Shown here in pieces: positions 8,414-18,015 of a stretch of 64,000 nt of DNA. The DNA is taken from contig NC_012034.1 in NCBI RefSeq assembly GCF_000022325.1, positions 1,382,501 through 1,446,500 of the forward strand, written 5' to 3'. Position 1 is the first letter of the stretch; every line of letters starts with the position of its first letter. The stretch is from Caldicellulosiruptor bescii DSM 6725. GTDB lineage: Bacteria > Bacillota > Thermoanaerobacteria > Caldicellulosiruptorales > Caldicellulosiruptoraceae. The translations under genes and the position numbers were made by a program. The notes under the pieces were generated by a model. It was not told where the DNA came from, did no database searches, and worked only from the letters and a program-made list of their open reading frames with translations.

Positions 8414-9013
8414 TTGAAAAGATTAATTCTTGCATCCTCATCACCCAGAAGAATAGAGCTTTTAAAGCAGTTTGGTATTGAGTTTGAAATAATTCCATCA
8501 AACATTGATGAAAGTATAGATCAAAGTCTTTCGGTTGAAGAAAATGTAATGCAGCTTGCTAAAAAGAAAGCACAAGAGGTTTTTAATAAACTTAGGGAAG
8601 AAAATAAACATTTTTTGGTTATTGCAGCTGATACTCTGGTGTTTGTTGAAGGAGTTATTCTTGGGAAGCCCTCAAATGAAGATGAAGCTTTCTGGATGCT
8701 CAGAAAAATAAGTGGTAAGTGGCATAGTGTTTACACCGGTGTATGTATAATTGATGGACCAAGGGAGAGAATTTTGGTAGAATACGAAAAAAGTAATGTT
8801 TATATAAAGCATATGTCCGATGAGGAGATATTAAGATATATCTCAACAAAAGAACCTTTTGATAAAGCAGGGGCGTATGCAATCCAAGGTTTTGGAAGCT
8901 TAATTGTTGAAAGGATAGATGGCTGTTTTTACAATGTAGTTGGTCTTCCTTTGTACAGGCTAAACATCATGCTACAAAAACTTGGATATGACTTAATGAA
9001 AGGAGAGTTGTGA
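8414..9013 (+). CDS. maf: Maf-family nucleotide pyrophosphatase
   Basis: 199 residues with the Maf signature at the N-terminus ('[15 protein letters not shown]') and the conserved 'AADTLV' and 'KAGAYAIQG' blocks around the active site. Maf proteins hydrolyse non-canonical or modified nucleoside triphosphates to monophosphates and influence septum formation. Directly upstream of mreB as in Bacillus, overlapping it by one base. The TTG start has GAAAGGGG about 15 bases upstream, a long spacing, so the exact start is uncertain. Confidence 0.9.
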   Translation: MKRLILASSSPRRIELLKQFGIEFEIIPSNIDESIDQSLSVEENVMQLAKKKAQEVFNKLREENKHFLVIAADTLVFVEGVILGKPSNEDEAFWMLRKISGKWHSVYTGVCIIDGPRERILVEYEKSNVYIKHMSDEEILRYISTKEPFDKAGAYAIQGFGSLIVERIDGCFYNVVGLPLYRLNIMLQKLGYDLMKGEL

Positions 9014-10044
9014 TGGGACTTCTAAAATCATTCTACAGAGATTTGGGAATTGATTTGGGCACTGCAAACACTCTTGTACATTTACGTGGAAAAGGCATTG
9101 TTGTGAATGAACCGTCTGTTGTGGCTGTTCAAAAAGACACTGGAAAGATTTTAGCGGTTGGAAATGAAGCAAAAGAGATGATTGGCCGAACACCTGGCAA
9201 CATTGTAGCAATAAGACCATTGAAAGATGGAGTTATTGCTGATTTTTATACAACTCAGGTTATGTTAAAGTATTTTATGGAAAAAGCATACAAAAAATCG
9301 TTTCTTGGTTTAAGACCAAGAGTTGTAATATGTGTTCCATCAGGTGTAACAGAAGTTGAGAGAAGGGCTGTGGAAGAATCGGCTTACAAGGCAGGAGCAA
9401 AAGAGGTTTATATAATGGAAGAGCCTATGGCAGCAGCAATTGGTGCGGGTCTTCCTGTTGAGGAGCCGTCTGGTAGCATGGTGGTAGATATTGGTGGTGG
9501 CACTTCAGAGGTTGCTGTGATATCCTTAGGTGGAATTGTCACCAGTAAATCCCTCAGAATTGCTGGAGATGAGTTTGATGAAGCAATTTCAAACTATATA
9601 AAGAAGGAATACAACTTAATGATAGGCGACAGAACTGCAGAGGAGATAAAAATAAACATTGGTTCTGCATATCCTCTTGAAAAGGAAGAGTGGTACGAAA
9701 TAAAAGGAAGAGACCTTATAACAGGCCTTCCAAAGACAATAAAGGTCTCATCCACAGAAATAAGAGATGCTTTAAAGGAACCTGTTATGGCAATTGTTGA
9801 TGCGATAAAACAAACTCTTGAAAAAACTCCACCAGAGCTTGCAGCAGACATTATGGAAAGAGGGATTATGCTAACAGGTGGTGGTGCGCTTTTAAAAGGG
9901 CTTGACAAACTTATAAGCAAAGAAACTGGTCTTCCTGTTCATATAGCTGAAAGACCTCTTGATTGTGTTGCATTAGGTGCTGGAAAAGCATTGGAAGAAA
10001 TTGAAACCTTGCAAAAGGTAATGATTAACAGGAGCTCAAGGTAG
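9013..10044 (+). CDS. mreB: Rod shape-determining actin homologue MreB
   Basis: 343 residues, full length for the family. Actin-fold phosphate loops are visible: '[14 protein letters not shown]' at the N-terminus and '[14 protein letters not shown]' in the middle. A C-terminal '[15 protein letters not shown]' completes the nucleotide pocket. MreB filaments guide lateral cell-wall synthesis with MreC, MreD, RodA and PBP2, all encoded within this window. The ATG at 9013 overlaps the maf stop (TGATG) and has AGGAG seven bases upstream; a GTG one codon earlier is less well placed. Confidence 0.97.
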   Translation: MGLLKSFYRDLGIDLGTANTLVHLRGKGIVVNEPSVVAVQKDTGKILAVGNEAKEMIGRTPGNIVAIRPLKDGVIADFYTTQVMLKYFMEKAYKKSFLGLRPRVVICVPSGVTEVERRAVEESAYKAGAKEVYIMEEPMAAAIGAGLPVEEPSGSMVVDIGGGTSEVAVISLGGIVTSKSLRIAGDEFDEAISNYIKKEYNLMIGDRTAEEIKINIGSAYPLEKEEWYEIKGRDLITGLPKTIKVSSTEIRDALKEPVMAIVDAIKQTLEKTPPELAADIMERGIMLTGGGALLKGLDKLISKETGLPVHIAERPLDCVALGAGKALEEIETLQKVMINRSSR

Positions 10045-10060
10045 TGGAGGATGAAATATA

Positions 10061-10912
10061 TTGAAAAAAAATATTTTATTAACTATTATTGTTTTGTTTG
10101 CATTTTTATTTAGTATAGCTGCAACTGTAATATCCCTCAAAAACTATGATTCAAATATTGTCTCGAGAAAATTGAAAGAGGGATATATTCCTGCAAATTC
10201 CCAAGTAGTTAAGGTTATAAGAGATATAAGAGAATATATAAGCGGGATACTTCATCTCAACCAAATCATCGCTGAGAACAAGCGATTAAAAGAAGAGCTG
10301 AATAAACTAAAGACTGATAAAATTACTATTGAGGAGATAAAAAGTGAAAATATAAAATTAAAGGAACTTTTAGGGCTCAAAGAACAAATTGGGGTGGCTG
10401 CAAGTTTTGAGATTGCCAGGGTTGTTCAGAGGGCTCAAGAAGCATGGCTTAGTTTTTTTATCATAGATAAAGGAGAAAAAGATGGTGTAAAGAAAAACAT
10501 GGTCGTTATCAACAATCAGGGGCTGATAGGATATATTGTGGATACAGGAACGAACTGGGCAAAAGTAGTGACGCTGCTTGACCCTGACTTTTCAGCATCT
10601 GCTATGGTTGTTCGTACACGGGAAATTGGTGTTGTAAGAGGTAGTGTCAATCTTTTATCAAAGAGATTATGTGAGTTGAGGTATATCTCGAAAGATTCAA
10701 AGATTAAAATTAATGATATCGTTATAACCTCTGGGATGGGAGAGATATTTCCAAAAGGAATTGCAATTGGCAGGGTTGTGCAGATAAAAAACGACAAGTT
10801 TGAGCTTACTAAAAACATTTTAATAGAACCTTTAGCTGACATCGAAAACGTAGAATATGTGATGGTAATAAAACAGGTAAAAGATATAAATTTATCGGTA
10901 GGTGTTAAGTAA
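10061..10912 (+). CDS. mreC: Rod shape-determining protein MreC
   Basis: 283 residues: an N-terminal transmembrane anchor (about residues 5-24), a coiled coil rich in Lys/Glu at about 65-105, then the beta-rich MreC core with 'GLIGYIVDTGTNWAKVVTL' and 'ITSGMGEIFPKGIAIGRV'. It bridges cytoplasmic MreB and periplasmic-side wall synthases. The TTG start follows GTGGAGG. It is the second mre gene, with mreD directly after. Confidence 0.95.
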   Translation: MKKNILLTIIVLFAFLFSIAATVISLKNYDSNIVSRKLKEGYIPANSQVVKVIRDIREYISGILHLNQIIAENKRLKEELNKLKTDKITIEEIKSENIKLKELLGLKEQIGVAASFEIARVVQRAQEAWLSFFIIDKGEKDGVKKNMVVINNQGLIGYIVDTGTNWAKVVTLLDPDFSASAMVVRTREIGVVRGSVNLLSKRLCELRYISKDSKIKINDIVITSGMGEIFPKGIAIGRVVQIKNDKFELTKNILIEPLADIENVEYVMVIKQVKDINLSVGVK

Positions 10913-10913
10913 A

Positions 10914-11438
10914 TTGCTCAAGAATAAGTTTATTTTACATGGAATAAATATTGTTATTGCCATTATTTTTCAAACAGTGCTGCAAGAGGTTATTCAAATA
11001 AAAGGAAACACTGTATTACTTTTTTTACCACTCATTGTTAGTAACGCTGTATTTTTTGATTTTTTAGATGCAATAATAGCTAATCTGTTTATCATTTTTG
11101 TTTTTTGTTTTTTATTTACAAACAACTTTTTCTTAAACCTCTTTTTAATGGTTTTACTTGTAATTATCTCAAATAGACTAAAGGAGAAGATTTATCTGCA
11201 AAGAGTTGAGATATTTCTCTTATTTCTTTTAATCTACATCTTTTTCCTAAATTTATCACAATATACTGCAATAGGTATTGCTTTCAATGAAATACCAGTT
11301 CTTTCAGTATTATTGAGTAATTCTATAATTCAATTTATACTAAATTCAATATTTGGAATATTCATTTACTTTACTGTGTCGAGAGAGAGTAAATACTTAC
11401 TGAAACTCAAAAAGGGGAGAAATTTGAAAGAAGAATGA
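10914..11438 (+). CDS. mreD: Rod shape-determining membrane protein MreD
   Basis: About 174 residues, very hydrophobic, with five or six predicted membrane segments and few charged residues, as usual for MreD. Sequence conservation in this family is poor, so the call leans on position between mreC and mrdA. The TTG at 10914 lies just after the mreC stop with AGGTG nine bases upstream; an upstream GTG at 10902 is in frame but has no proper site. It overlaps mrdA by four bases. Confidence 0.85.
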   Translation: MLKNKFILHGINIVIAIIFQTVLQEVIQIKGNTVLLFLPLIVSNAVFFDFLDAIIANLFIIFVFCFLFTNNFFLNLFLMVLLVIISNRLKEKIYLQRVEIFLLFLLIYIFFLNLSQYTAIGIAFNEIPVLSVLLSNSIIQFILNSIFGIFIYFTVSRESKYLLKLKKGRNLKEE

Positions 11439-13540
11439 AGATGTTATTTATAGAAAAGTTAAGAGATAAAAATGTATTTAACAGGTGGACTTTTTTATAC
11501 ATACTTTTTATATGTCTTGTGTTTATTTTGGTTGTGCGATTGAGTTATTTGCAGATTATAAAGGGAGATTATTACTATGAGCTTTCAGAAAAGAAATTAA
11601 TGCAAAAAGCAAGCTTGGAAGCGCCAAGGGGTATTATCTATGATAGAAATGGCAGACCACTTGCTGATAACAGACCTGCTTATGTTCTCCAGATTATGAA
11701 AACTCAGCAGCTTCGAACAAAAAATCAAAAAAGAGACTTCACAAAAAAGATAATAGAAATTGTGAACATTTTAGATAAAAATGGAGACAAAATTATAAAT
11801 CAATTTAAAATTGACATAAATCCAATCAGATTTAACTTTGGTATTACAGACAAGAAACTTGCAAAAAAAGTAGAAATACAATGGAAAAAAGACAGAGACA
11901 TTCCCTTGAATTTTTCTGCACAGCAAGCTTTTGAATTTTTGAGAAAGAAATTTTATATTCCAGAAAATCTTGACTTACAAACAACTCTTCAGGTCATGGC
12001 TATTGAGGATATGCTATTTTATAACTATTATCAAATGTATCAACCTGTTACAATTGCAGTTGATATTTCCATGAAGACAATTGCTGAGATTGAAGAAAGA
12101 CGTAGAGAGTTTTCATTTGTAAACATAGAAGCAAAGGCAGTGAGAGTTTATAAGGATGCAATATACAATGCGTTTGTGGTAGGAAGGATAGGTAAAATAA
12201 CTCAAGAACAATACGAAAAGCTAAAAGACAAAGGATACTCCCAGGATAGTTTAATTGGTGTTGAGGGAATAGAAAAAAGGTGCGAAGATTATTTACGTGG
12301 TAAAGATGGACTTCAGCTCATCGAGGTTGACAAGTTTGGAAGGATAAATGATGTCAAGATAGAAAAACAGCCAACAAAGGGTGCAAATGTCTATCTGACC
12401 GTAGATTCTAAACTTCAAAAAGTTGCTTATGAATCGCTCAGAAAAGTTTTACAAAAGATAAGAAACGGTGATTATGGTGAAAAATTTCCAAAAGCAAACA
12501 GTGGTGCAGCGGTAGTAATTGATATCAAAACAGGCAATGTTCTTGCTCTCACAAGTTATCCTTCATATAATCCTAATGTATTTATAAAAGGCATCACTGC
12601 AAGCGAATGGTATAAGCTGATTAATGATCCTACAAGGCCAATGTTTAACAGAGCAATTGCCGGGGTATATCCTCCTGGTTCAACTTTTAAGATACTGACA
12701 GCAATTGCAGGTCTTCAGGAAGGTGTCATCAAGCCGGATGAAAAAATATTGGATACAGGTAGGTATTTGTACTATGCAAAATCAGGATTTACACCTGCCT
12801 GCTGGATATGGAATAGATACCACACGACCCATGGATGGGTGAACGTCGAAGATGCATTAAAGGTCTCTTGTAATGTGTTTTTTTACGAGACAGGTAGAAG
12901 ACTTGGAATAGAAAGAATTGATAAATACGCTACACTGTTTGGACTTGGTGGCAAAACTGGCATCCAGCTTGATGGTGAGTCGAACGGTATACTTGCAAAT
13001 GAAGAAAATAAAAAGAAAATATTTAATCAACCTTGGTATCCAGGTGATACCGTTTTAGCAGCTATTGGTCAGTCTATAAATGCATTTACACCAATTCAGA
13101 TGGCAAGTTTTATTGCAACTGTTGCAAATGGAGGGACAAGATATCAGGTGAACCTCATAGACAAGATTGTGGATGCCAATGGGAAAATCATCTATAAGTC
13201 TGTACCAAAAGTACTAAGCAAGGTGAAGATGTATGAATCAACAAAAAAGGCTGTTTTTGAAGGAATGAAAAGTGTTACAAGTGAAGAGGGTGGAACTGCA
13301 AGACAAGCATTCAAGGATTTGCCGTTTACAGTGGCAGGGAAAACAGGAACATCACAGTATTCAAACTCATCGGCTGCACATGCTTGGTTTGTTGGTTTTG
13401 CACCTTATGATGACCCCCAGATTGCTTTTGCTATAATTTTGGAAAACGGTGGACATGGTTCATATGCAGCATATGTTGCAAGGGATATAATAGATGCCTA
13501 TTTTGATTTACCTCAGCAACAAGAGAAAAAGTTGCAATAA
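11435..13540 (+). CDS. mrdA: Penicillin-binding protein 2 (class B transpeptidase)
   Basis: 701 residues with one N-terminal membrane anchor (about 20-40), a PBP dimerisation domain starting at 'APRGIIYDRNGRPLADN', and a transpeptidase domain with the three active-site motifs STFK (catalytic S416), SCN (S478) and KTGT (K636). It cross-links peptidoglycan during elongation as partner of RodA and MreBCD. The length and an insertion before the transpeptidase domain are normal for clostridial PBP2. It overlaps mreD by four bases; minC follows after 16 bases. Confidence 0.95.
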   Translation: MKMLFIEKLRDKNVFNRWTFLYILFICLVFILVVRLSYLQIIKGDYYYELSEKKLMQKASLEAPRGIIYDRNGRPLADNRPAYVLQIMKTQQLRTKNQKRDFTKKIIEIVNILDKNGDKIINQFKIDINPIRFNFGITDKKLAKKVEIQWKKDRDIPLNFSAQQAFEFLRKKFYIPENLDLQTTLQVMAIEDMLFYNYYQMYQPVTIAVDISMKTIAEIEERRREFSFVNIEAKAVRVYKDAIYNAFVVGRIGKITQEQYEKLKDKGYSQDSLIGVEGIEKRCEDYLRGKDGLQLIEVDKFGRINDVKIEKQPTKGANVYLTVDSKLQKVAYESLRKVLQKIRNGDYGEKFPKANSGAAVVIDIKTGNVLALTSYPSYNPNVFIKGITASEWYKLINDPTRPMFNRAIAGVYPPGSTFKILTAIAGLQEGVIKPDEKILDTGRYLYYAKSGFTPACWIWNRYHTTHGWVNVEDALKVSCNVFFYETGRRLGIERIDKYATLFGLGGKTGIQLDGESNGILANEENKKKIFNQPWYPGDTVLAAIGQSINAFTPIQMASFIATVANGGTRYQVNLIDKIVDANGKIIYKSVPKVLSKVKMYESTKKAVFEGMKSVTSEEGGTARQAFKDLPFTVAGKTGTSQYSNSSAAHAWFVGFAPYDDPQIAFAIILENGGHGSYAAYVARDIIDAYFDLPQQQEKKLQ

Positions 13541-13556
13541 AGGGGGAGGATTTATT

Positions 13557-14204
13557 TTGAACGAACCTGTTGTTTTGAAAGGGTTTGGGAAAGGAATAGC
13601 TGTGATTTTAGACAGCAGTTGTGATTTTGATATAATCTGTGACTATTTTAAGCAAAAAGTTATAAACGGAAAAAATTTCTTTTCGGGATATGAAATTCCT
13701 ATTCAGTTTATTGGGAGAAGACTTAATAGTTATGAGTTACAAAAACTAATAGAAATAATGAAGACATTTGGAGGGGTGCATGATATAATATTCCCATGGG
13801 ATGAGATTAGTTTTCATAATCTTATTTCAACTTCAGAGGAACGAGTTGAAGATATAAAAGAAGAAAAGCTCAATGCAAAGGTGCATAAAGGTACTCTGCG
13901 TTCAGGACAAGTTATAACCTCAGAGTCTGATCTAATAATTATAGGGGATGTTAATCCAGGAGCTGAGGTTATATCTAAAAATAACATTATTGTCCTGGGA
14001 GCTCTCAGAGGAATTGCACATGCAGGCATTTCAGGGAACAAAAATGCTGTTGTTTTTGCGCTTGAGATGGACCCTGTTCAAATTAGGATTGCCAATATAA
14101 TTGCAAGATCACCTGATGAAGAAAATAAACGTGAAAAATCAATTGCTGAGATAGCTTATATAGAAAATGATGTGATAGTCGTTAAGCCTGTTACACAATT
14201 TTAA
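13557..14204 (+). CDS. minC: Septum site-determining protein MinC
   Basis: 215 residues. The N-terminal domain is weakly conserved. The C-terminal beta-helix domain carries 'GTLRSGQVI', 'GDVNPGAEVISKNNIIVLG' and 'LRGIAHAG', the typical MinC_C pattern, with the 'DPVQIRIA' dimer/MinD-binding segment. It inhibits FtsZ polymerisation away from mid-cell. I place the start at TTG 13557, seven bases after a strong AGGGGGAGGA; the open frame extends upstream into mrdA but has no comparable site. Confidence 0.95.
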   Translation: MNEPVVLKGFGKGIAVILDSSCDFDIICDYFKQKVINGKNFFSGYEIPIQFIGRRLNSYELQKLIEIMKTFGGVHDIIFPWDEISFHNLISTSEERVEDIKEEKLNAKVHKGTLRSGQVITSESDLIIIGDVNPGAEVISKNNIIVLGALRGIAHAGISGNKNAVVFALEMDPVQIRIANIIARSPDEENKREKSIAEIAYIENDVIVVKPVTQF

Positions 14205-14232
14205 AATAACCAAAAAAGGAGAGTTTTAGAAG

Positions 14233-15033
14233 ATGGGAGAGGTTTATGTAATTACATCTGGCAAAGGTGGAGTTGGGAAGACAACAACTACTGCAAATGT
14301 AGGAACATATTTAAGCGTTTTGGGGAAAAGGGTTCTTTTGATTGATGCTGACATAGGTCTTAGGAATTTAGATGTTGTTATGGGACTTGAGAACAGAATT
14401 GTATTTGACATTGTAGATGTTGTAGAAGGAAGATGCAAACCAAAACAGGCTTTAATTAAGGATAAAAGGTTTGATGGACTTTACTTACTTCCTGCTGCCC
14501 AGTCAAAGGACAAAACTGCTGTTTCGCCTGAGCAAATGAAAGCTTTGTGCGAACAGTTGAAGGACGATTTTGATTTTATCTTGATTGACTGTCCTGCAGG
14601 AATTGAGCAAGGCTTTAGAAATGCAATTGCAGGTGCACAAAAAGCAATTGTGGTAACAACCCCGGAGGTATCTGCTGTACGTGACGCCGACAGGATTATT
14701 GGTCTTTTAGAAGCATATGAACTGCACAATCCTAAGCTTATTATAAACAGGATAAGATTTGATATGGTCAAACGTGGAGATATGATGGATATTGATGATA
14801 TTCTTGAAATTCTTTCGATAGAACTTCTTGGAATAATACCTGACGATGAAAAGATTATAATATCTACTAACAAAGGAGAACCTGTTGTAATGGATGAAAA
14901 ATCAAGAGCAGGACAAGAGTATAGAAATATAGCAAGAAGAATCTTGGGAGAGAATATTCCTATTGTGAATGAAGAAGAAAATTTAGGATTTTTGAGCAGG
15001 CTAAAAAAGCTTTTTGGGTTAAATAATTCTTAG
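14233..15033 (+). CDS. minD: Septum site-determining ATPase MinD
   Basis: 266 residues. Deviant Walker A 'GKGGVGKTT' (signature K11, catalytic K16), switch region 'LIDADIGLRNLDVVMGLE' and a C-terminal amphipathic helix 'GFLSRLKKLFGLNN' that targets the membrane. It recruits MinC to the membrane in its ATP form and is released by MinE. AAAAAGGAG precedes the start. Part of minC-minD-minE. Confidence 0.97.
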   Translation: MGEVYVITSGKGGVGKTTTTANVGTYLSVLGKRVLLIDADIGLRNLDVVMGLENRIVFDIVDVVEGRCKPKQALIKDKRFDGLYLLPAAQSKDKTAVSPEQMKALCEQLKDDFDFILIDCPAGIEQGFRNAIAGAQKAIVVTTPEVSAVRDADRIIGLLEAYELHNPKLIINRIRFDMVKRGDMMDIDDILEILSIELLGIIPDDEKIIISTNKGEPVVMDEKSRAGQEYRNIARRILGENIPIVNEEENLGFLSRLKKLFGLNNS

Positions 15034-15044
15034 GAGGAATAAGA

Positions 15045-15347
15045 ATGTTTGAATTTTTTAACAAGTTTTTTAACAAACAGGCTTCAAAAGACATTGCAAA
15101 GGAGAGGCTAAAACTTGTTATTATTCACGACAGGGCAAACGTGTCTCCAGAACTTTTAGAGTTGATAAAAAATGAAATCTTAAAAGCTATACAAAAATAC
15201 ATAGTGATTGACGACAAGCTCTTGGAAATTCAAATAACCAGAACACCGTCTGAGCAGAAAGGCGAATTTGTTCCTGCACTTATTGCCAACATTCCTATAA
15301 AATCTGTAAAGAAAACTGAGATTTTAAACAACGAGGCTGACGACTAA
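15045..15347 (+). CDS. minE: Cell division topological specificity factor MinE
   Basis: 100 residues. N-terminal amphipathic 'MFEFFNKFFNK', then 'SKDIAKERLKLVIIHDRAN', the MinD-activating helix, then the C-terminal topological domain. It stimulates MinD ATPase and drives oscillation. Presence of MinE with MinCD, rather than relying on DivIVA alone, is common in clostridia; DivIVA is nevertheless also encoded at 49926. Preceded by TAGGAGGAAT. Confidence 0.95.
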   Translation: MFEFFNKFFNKQASKDIAKERLKLVIIHDRANVSPELLELIKNEILKAIQKYIVIDDKLLEIQITRTPSEQKGEFVPALIANIPIKSVKKTEILNNEADD

Positions 15348-15348
15348 A

Positions 15349-16458
15349 ATGATAGTCAAAAACGAACAAACGATAAAAAAAAGGTTCAATGCTTTTTTAA
15401 CCATTTTAGTGATAATTCTTTGTCTTACTGGTTTTATTCTAATTGCAAGTGCAACTAATGTTCTGGAGACAGGAAAATATAAATTGGTCATTTCGCAAGT
15501 CATCTGGTTTTGTTTGGGACTGAGCTTGTACTTCATTTTTTCGTTAATTGACTATAGAATATTTGCAAACTTTTATGTTATTATTTATATGATAATGGTT
15601 AGTCTGCTTTTGTATGTAGACATAAAAGGTATAAATGTGCTTGGTGGTCAGAGATGGATAAAAATTGGACCATTTTCGTTTCAACCGTCTGAGATTTCTA
15701 AATTGCTCATGGTAATATTTTTTGCAAAAGTTGTTACAATGCAGGAAAATATTAATAAATTCAAAACATTGGTAAAAGCATTAATTTTCACTGCAATTCC
15801 TATAGTTCTTGTTTTAAAACAACCTGACTTGGGAACAGCTTCTGTGTTCATCGCCATAATTGCTACAATTTTATTTGTTGCAGGGCTGGACTTGAGATAT
15901 TTCTATGCAGCAATTGGTGCACTATTGATTTTTATTCCTATTGCATGGGAATTTGTTCTTCATGAATATCAAAAAGATAGAATAAGAATATTTTTGAATC
16001 CCCAGCTTGACCCGATGGGAAAAGGATGGCAGGTAATATACTCTCAGATAGCTATAGGGTCAGGAAGAGTATTTGGGAAAGGTTTGTTTATGGGAACAAT
16101 CAACAGACTTGATTATCTTCCAGTTAAAGAATCTGATTTTATATTTGGCGTAGCAGGTGAAGAACTTGGATTTGTAGGATGTATAATTATAATAGTGATA
16201 TATGCACTGCTTATATTGAGTCTTATTAAAATAGCATCCACTTGTAAAGATAAACTTGGTTCTTATATTGTTGCTGGAGTTGCAGGAATGTTTGGTTTTC
16301 AGATGTTTGTCAATATTGCAATGACTCTTGGGATAATGCCAGTGACTGGAATTCCTTTGCCCTTTGTAAGCTATGGTGGAAGTTCGATGCTTACTTCCAT
16401 GGCATCACTTGGAATAGTGCAAAGCATTTATAAGGAAAATATAAAAACTATGTTTTGA
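15349..16458 (+). CDS. rodA: SEDS-family peptidoglycan polymerase RodA
   Basis: 369 residues, about ten predicted membrane helices. SEDS motifs '[17 protein letters not shown]', 'KQPDLGTA' and '[18 protein letters not shown]' are present, including the Asp of 'QPDLGTA' region needed for polymerisation in this family. It partners PBP2 encoded by mrdA three genes upstream. The start follows the minE stop by one base; the short spacing suggests coupled translation. FtsW is the alternative, but the mre-min neighbourhood favours RodA. Confidence 0.92.
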   Translation: MIVKNEQTIKKRFNAFLTILVIILCLTGFILIASATNVLETGKYKLVISQVIWFCLGLSLYFIFSLIDYRIFANFYVIIYMIMVSLLLYVDIKGINVLGGQRWIKIGPFSFQPSEISKLLMVIFFAKVVTMQENINKFKTLVKALIFTAIPIVLVLKQPDLGTASVFIAIIATILFVAGLDLRYFYAAIGALLIFIPIAWEFVLHEYQKDRIRIFLNPQLDPMGKGWQVIYSQIAIGSGRVFGKGLFMGTINRLDYLPVKESDFIFGVAGEELGFVGCIIIIVIYALLILSLIKIASTCKDKLGSYIVAGVAGMFGFQMFVNIAMTLGIMPVTGIPLPFVSYGGSSMLTSMASLGIVQSIYKENIKTMF

Positions 16459-16468
16459 GGTGAAGAGA

Positions 16469-16894
16469 ATGAATATAGCACTTATAGCCCACGACAAGAA
16501 AAAAGAACTCATGGTTCAGTTTGCAATAGCTTATAAGTTTATACTGTCAAAACATACATTATATGCAACAGGAACCACTGGAAGATTAATTCAGGAAGCA
16601 ACAGGACTTGAGGTTCATAGATTTCTTCCAGGTCCGCTCGGAGGGGACCAACAGATAGGGTCGTTGATTGCATACAATCAGATTGACATGGTGATATTTT
16701 TAAGAGACCCACTTACAGCTCAGCCTCATGAGCCAGATGTAAATGCACTTTTGCGTCTTTGTGATGTCCATAATATTCCTCTTGCAACAAACATTGCAAC
16801 AGCCGAACTTTTGATAAAAGCTCTTGATAGAGGAGACTTATCATGGCGTGAAATTGTAAATCCAAAATTGCAAAAAAACAAGAGTGATAAGTGA
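16469..16894 (+). CDS. mgsA: Methylglyoxal synthase
   Basis: 141 residues, family-typical. 'LIAHDKKK', '[13 protein letters not shown]', '[12 protein letters not shown]' and '[12 protein letters not shown]' are the phosphate-binding and catalytic blocks (catalytic Asp in 'GGDQQIG' and neighbourhood). It converts dihydroxyacetone phosphate to methylglyoxal plus phosphate, relieving sugar-phosphate build-up when phosphate is limiting. The ATG at 16469 has GAGGTGAAG just upstream; a GTG nine bases earlier falls inside that site. mgsA after rodA is a recurring arrangement in Firmicutes without an obvious functional link. Confidence 0.95.
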   Translation: MNIALIAHDKKKELMVQFAIAYKFILSKHTLYATGTTGRLIQEATGLEVHRFLPGPLGGDQQIGSLIAYNQIDMVIFLRDPLTAQPHEPDVNALLRLCDVHNIPLATNIATAELLIKALDRGDLSWREIVNPKLQKNKSDK

Positions 16895-18009
16895 TGATAA
16901 AAGGGAAGGTTAGAGTTGATAGAAGAACTAAAAACTTGGTAAGAAGACTAAGACCAGGTGAAATACCTGTTATAATGCACGAGGATATTGATGAGGTAGC
17001 TGCATATTCTCTTTTGGAGAAAAAAGTGAGGGTTGTAATCAATTGTGCTAAATCTTTTACAGGGAAATTTCCAGCAGTTGGTGCAAAGATTCTTCTTGCA
17101 CATGATGTGATCATAATTGATAATTTAGGGGAAGATGTATTTAATCGAATAAGAGAAGGGGACGTTGTAGAAATCGAAGATGATAAGATATTTTTAAATG
17201 GTAATTATCTATGCATTGCAAAATATCTTACTAAAGAAGAATTTGAATCATTTTATCAAAAGAGTTTCAAAGAAATGGAAAATCTTTTGGAAGATTTTAT
17301 AGAAAATACATTGGAGTATGCAAAAAAAGAAAAAGGATTTATCTTAGGACAATTTGAAATGCCTGATATTTCAACTAAAATTGCTGGCAGACATGTACTT
17401 GTTGTGACAAGAGGAAGCAGTTTTAAAAAAGATATAAAAGCAATAAAAGGTTATATTACAGAGGTAAAACCAGTTGTGATTGCAGTTGATGGCGCTGCTG
17501 ATGCATTGCTTGAGGAAAAGATAAGACCAAACATTATAATTGGGGATATGGATAGTGTATCTGAAGAAAGTCTTTACAAATGTGACGAGATAATTGTTCA
17601 TTCATATCCAAATGGATATGCACCAGGGCTAAGAAAAATACAGGCTTTAGGACTTAAGGCAAAAACAATAGCATGCCCTGGTACGAGTGAAGATGTTGCT
17701 TTGCTTTTGGCTTATGAAAAGGGGGCAGAACTTATAGTTTCGGTTGGTTCTCACAGCAGTATGCTTGATTTTTTAGAGAAAGGTCGAAAAGGAATGTCAA
17801 GCACTTTTCTGGTCAGGCTAAAAATAGGTTCAAAGCTTGTGGATGCAAGAGGTGTATCCAAGCTTTATACTGAAAAGGTAAGTTTCAAGTATATTGGGGT
17901 TTTGTTGTTTTCTGCACTTATTCCTATACTTGCAATCCTGATGGTAACTCCGCCTTTTCAATACTTTTTCTATTTAATTCAACTAAAACTGAGAGTAATC
18001 TTGAGGTAG
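16894..18009 (+). CDS. SteA-like protein (thiamin-pyrophosphokinase-fold, membrane-anchored)
   Basis: 371 residues. An N-terminal region ('GEIPVIMHEDIDEVAA') is followed by a thiamin pyrophosphokinase-like catalytic fold with 'VDGAADALLEEKIRPNIIIGDMDSVSEESL'-type blocks, where 'GDMDSVS' is the metal/nucleotide motif. A C-terminal membrane helix sits at about 332-360. This architecture matches SteA, which with SteB acts in cell separation in actinobacteria. The next gene is SteB-like, which supports the call. Whether it has any kinase activity is unknown. Start overlaps the mgsA stop. Confidence 0.75.
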   Translation: MIKGKVRVDRRTKNLVRRLRPGEIPVIMHEDIDEVAAYSLLEKKVRVVINCAKSFTGKFPAVGAKILLAHDVIIIDNLGEDVFNRIREGDVVEIEDDKIFLNGNYLCIAKYLTKEEFESFYQKSFKEMENLLEDFIENTLEYAKKEKGFILGQFEMPDISTKIAGRHVLVVTRGSSFKKDIKAIKGYITEVKPVVIAVDGAADALLEEKIRPNIIIGDMDSVSEESLYKCDEIIVHSYPNGYAPGLRKIQALGLKAKTIACPGTSEDVALLLAYEKGAELIVSVGSHSSMLDFLEKGRKGMSSTFLVRLKIGSKLVDARGVSKLYTEKVSFKYIGVLLFSALIPILAILMVTPPFQYFFYLIQLKLRVILR

Positions 18010-18015
18010 GAAAGA

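Noticed and set aside
13494..13556. Upstream extension of minC into mrdA
   Set aside because: The TTG at 13557 has a strong ribosome-binding site and yields the standard MinC N-terminus.
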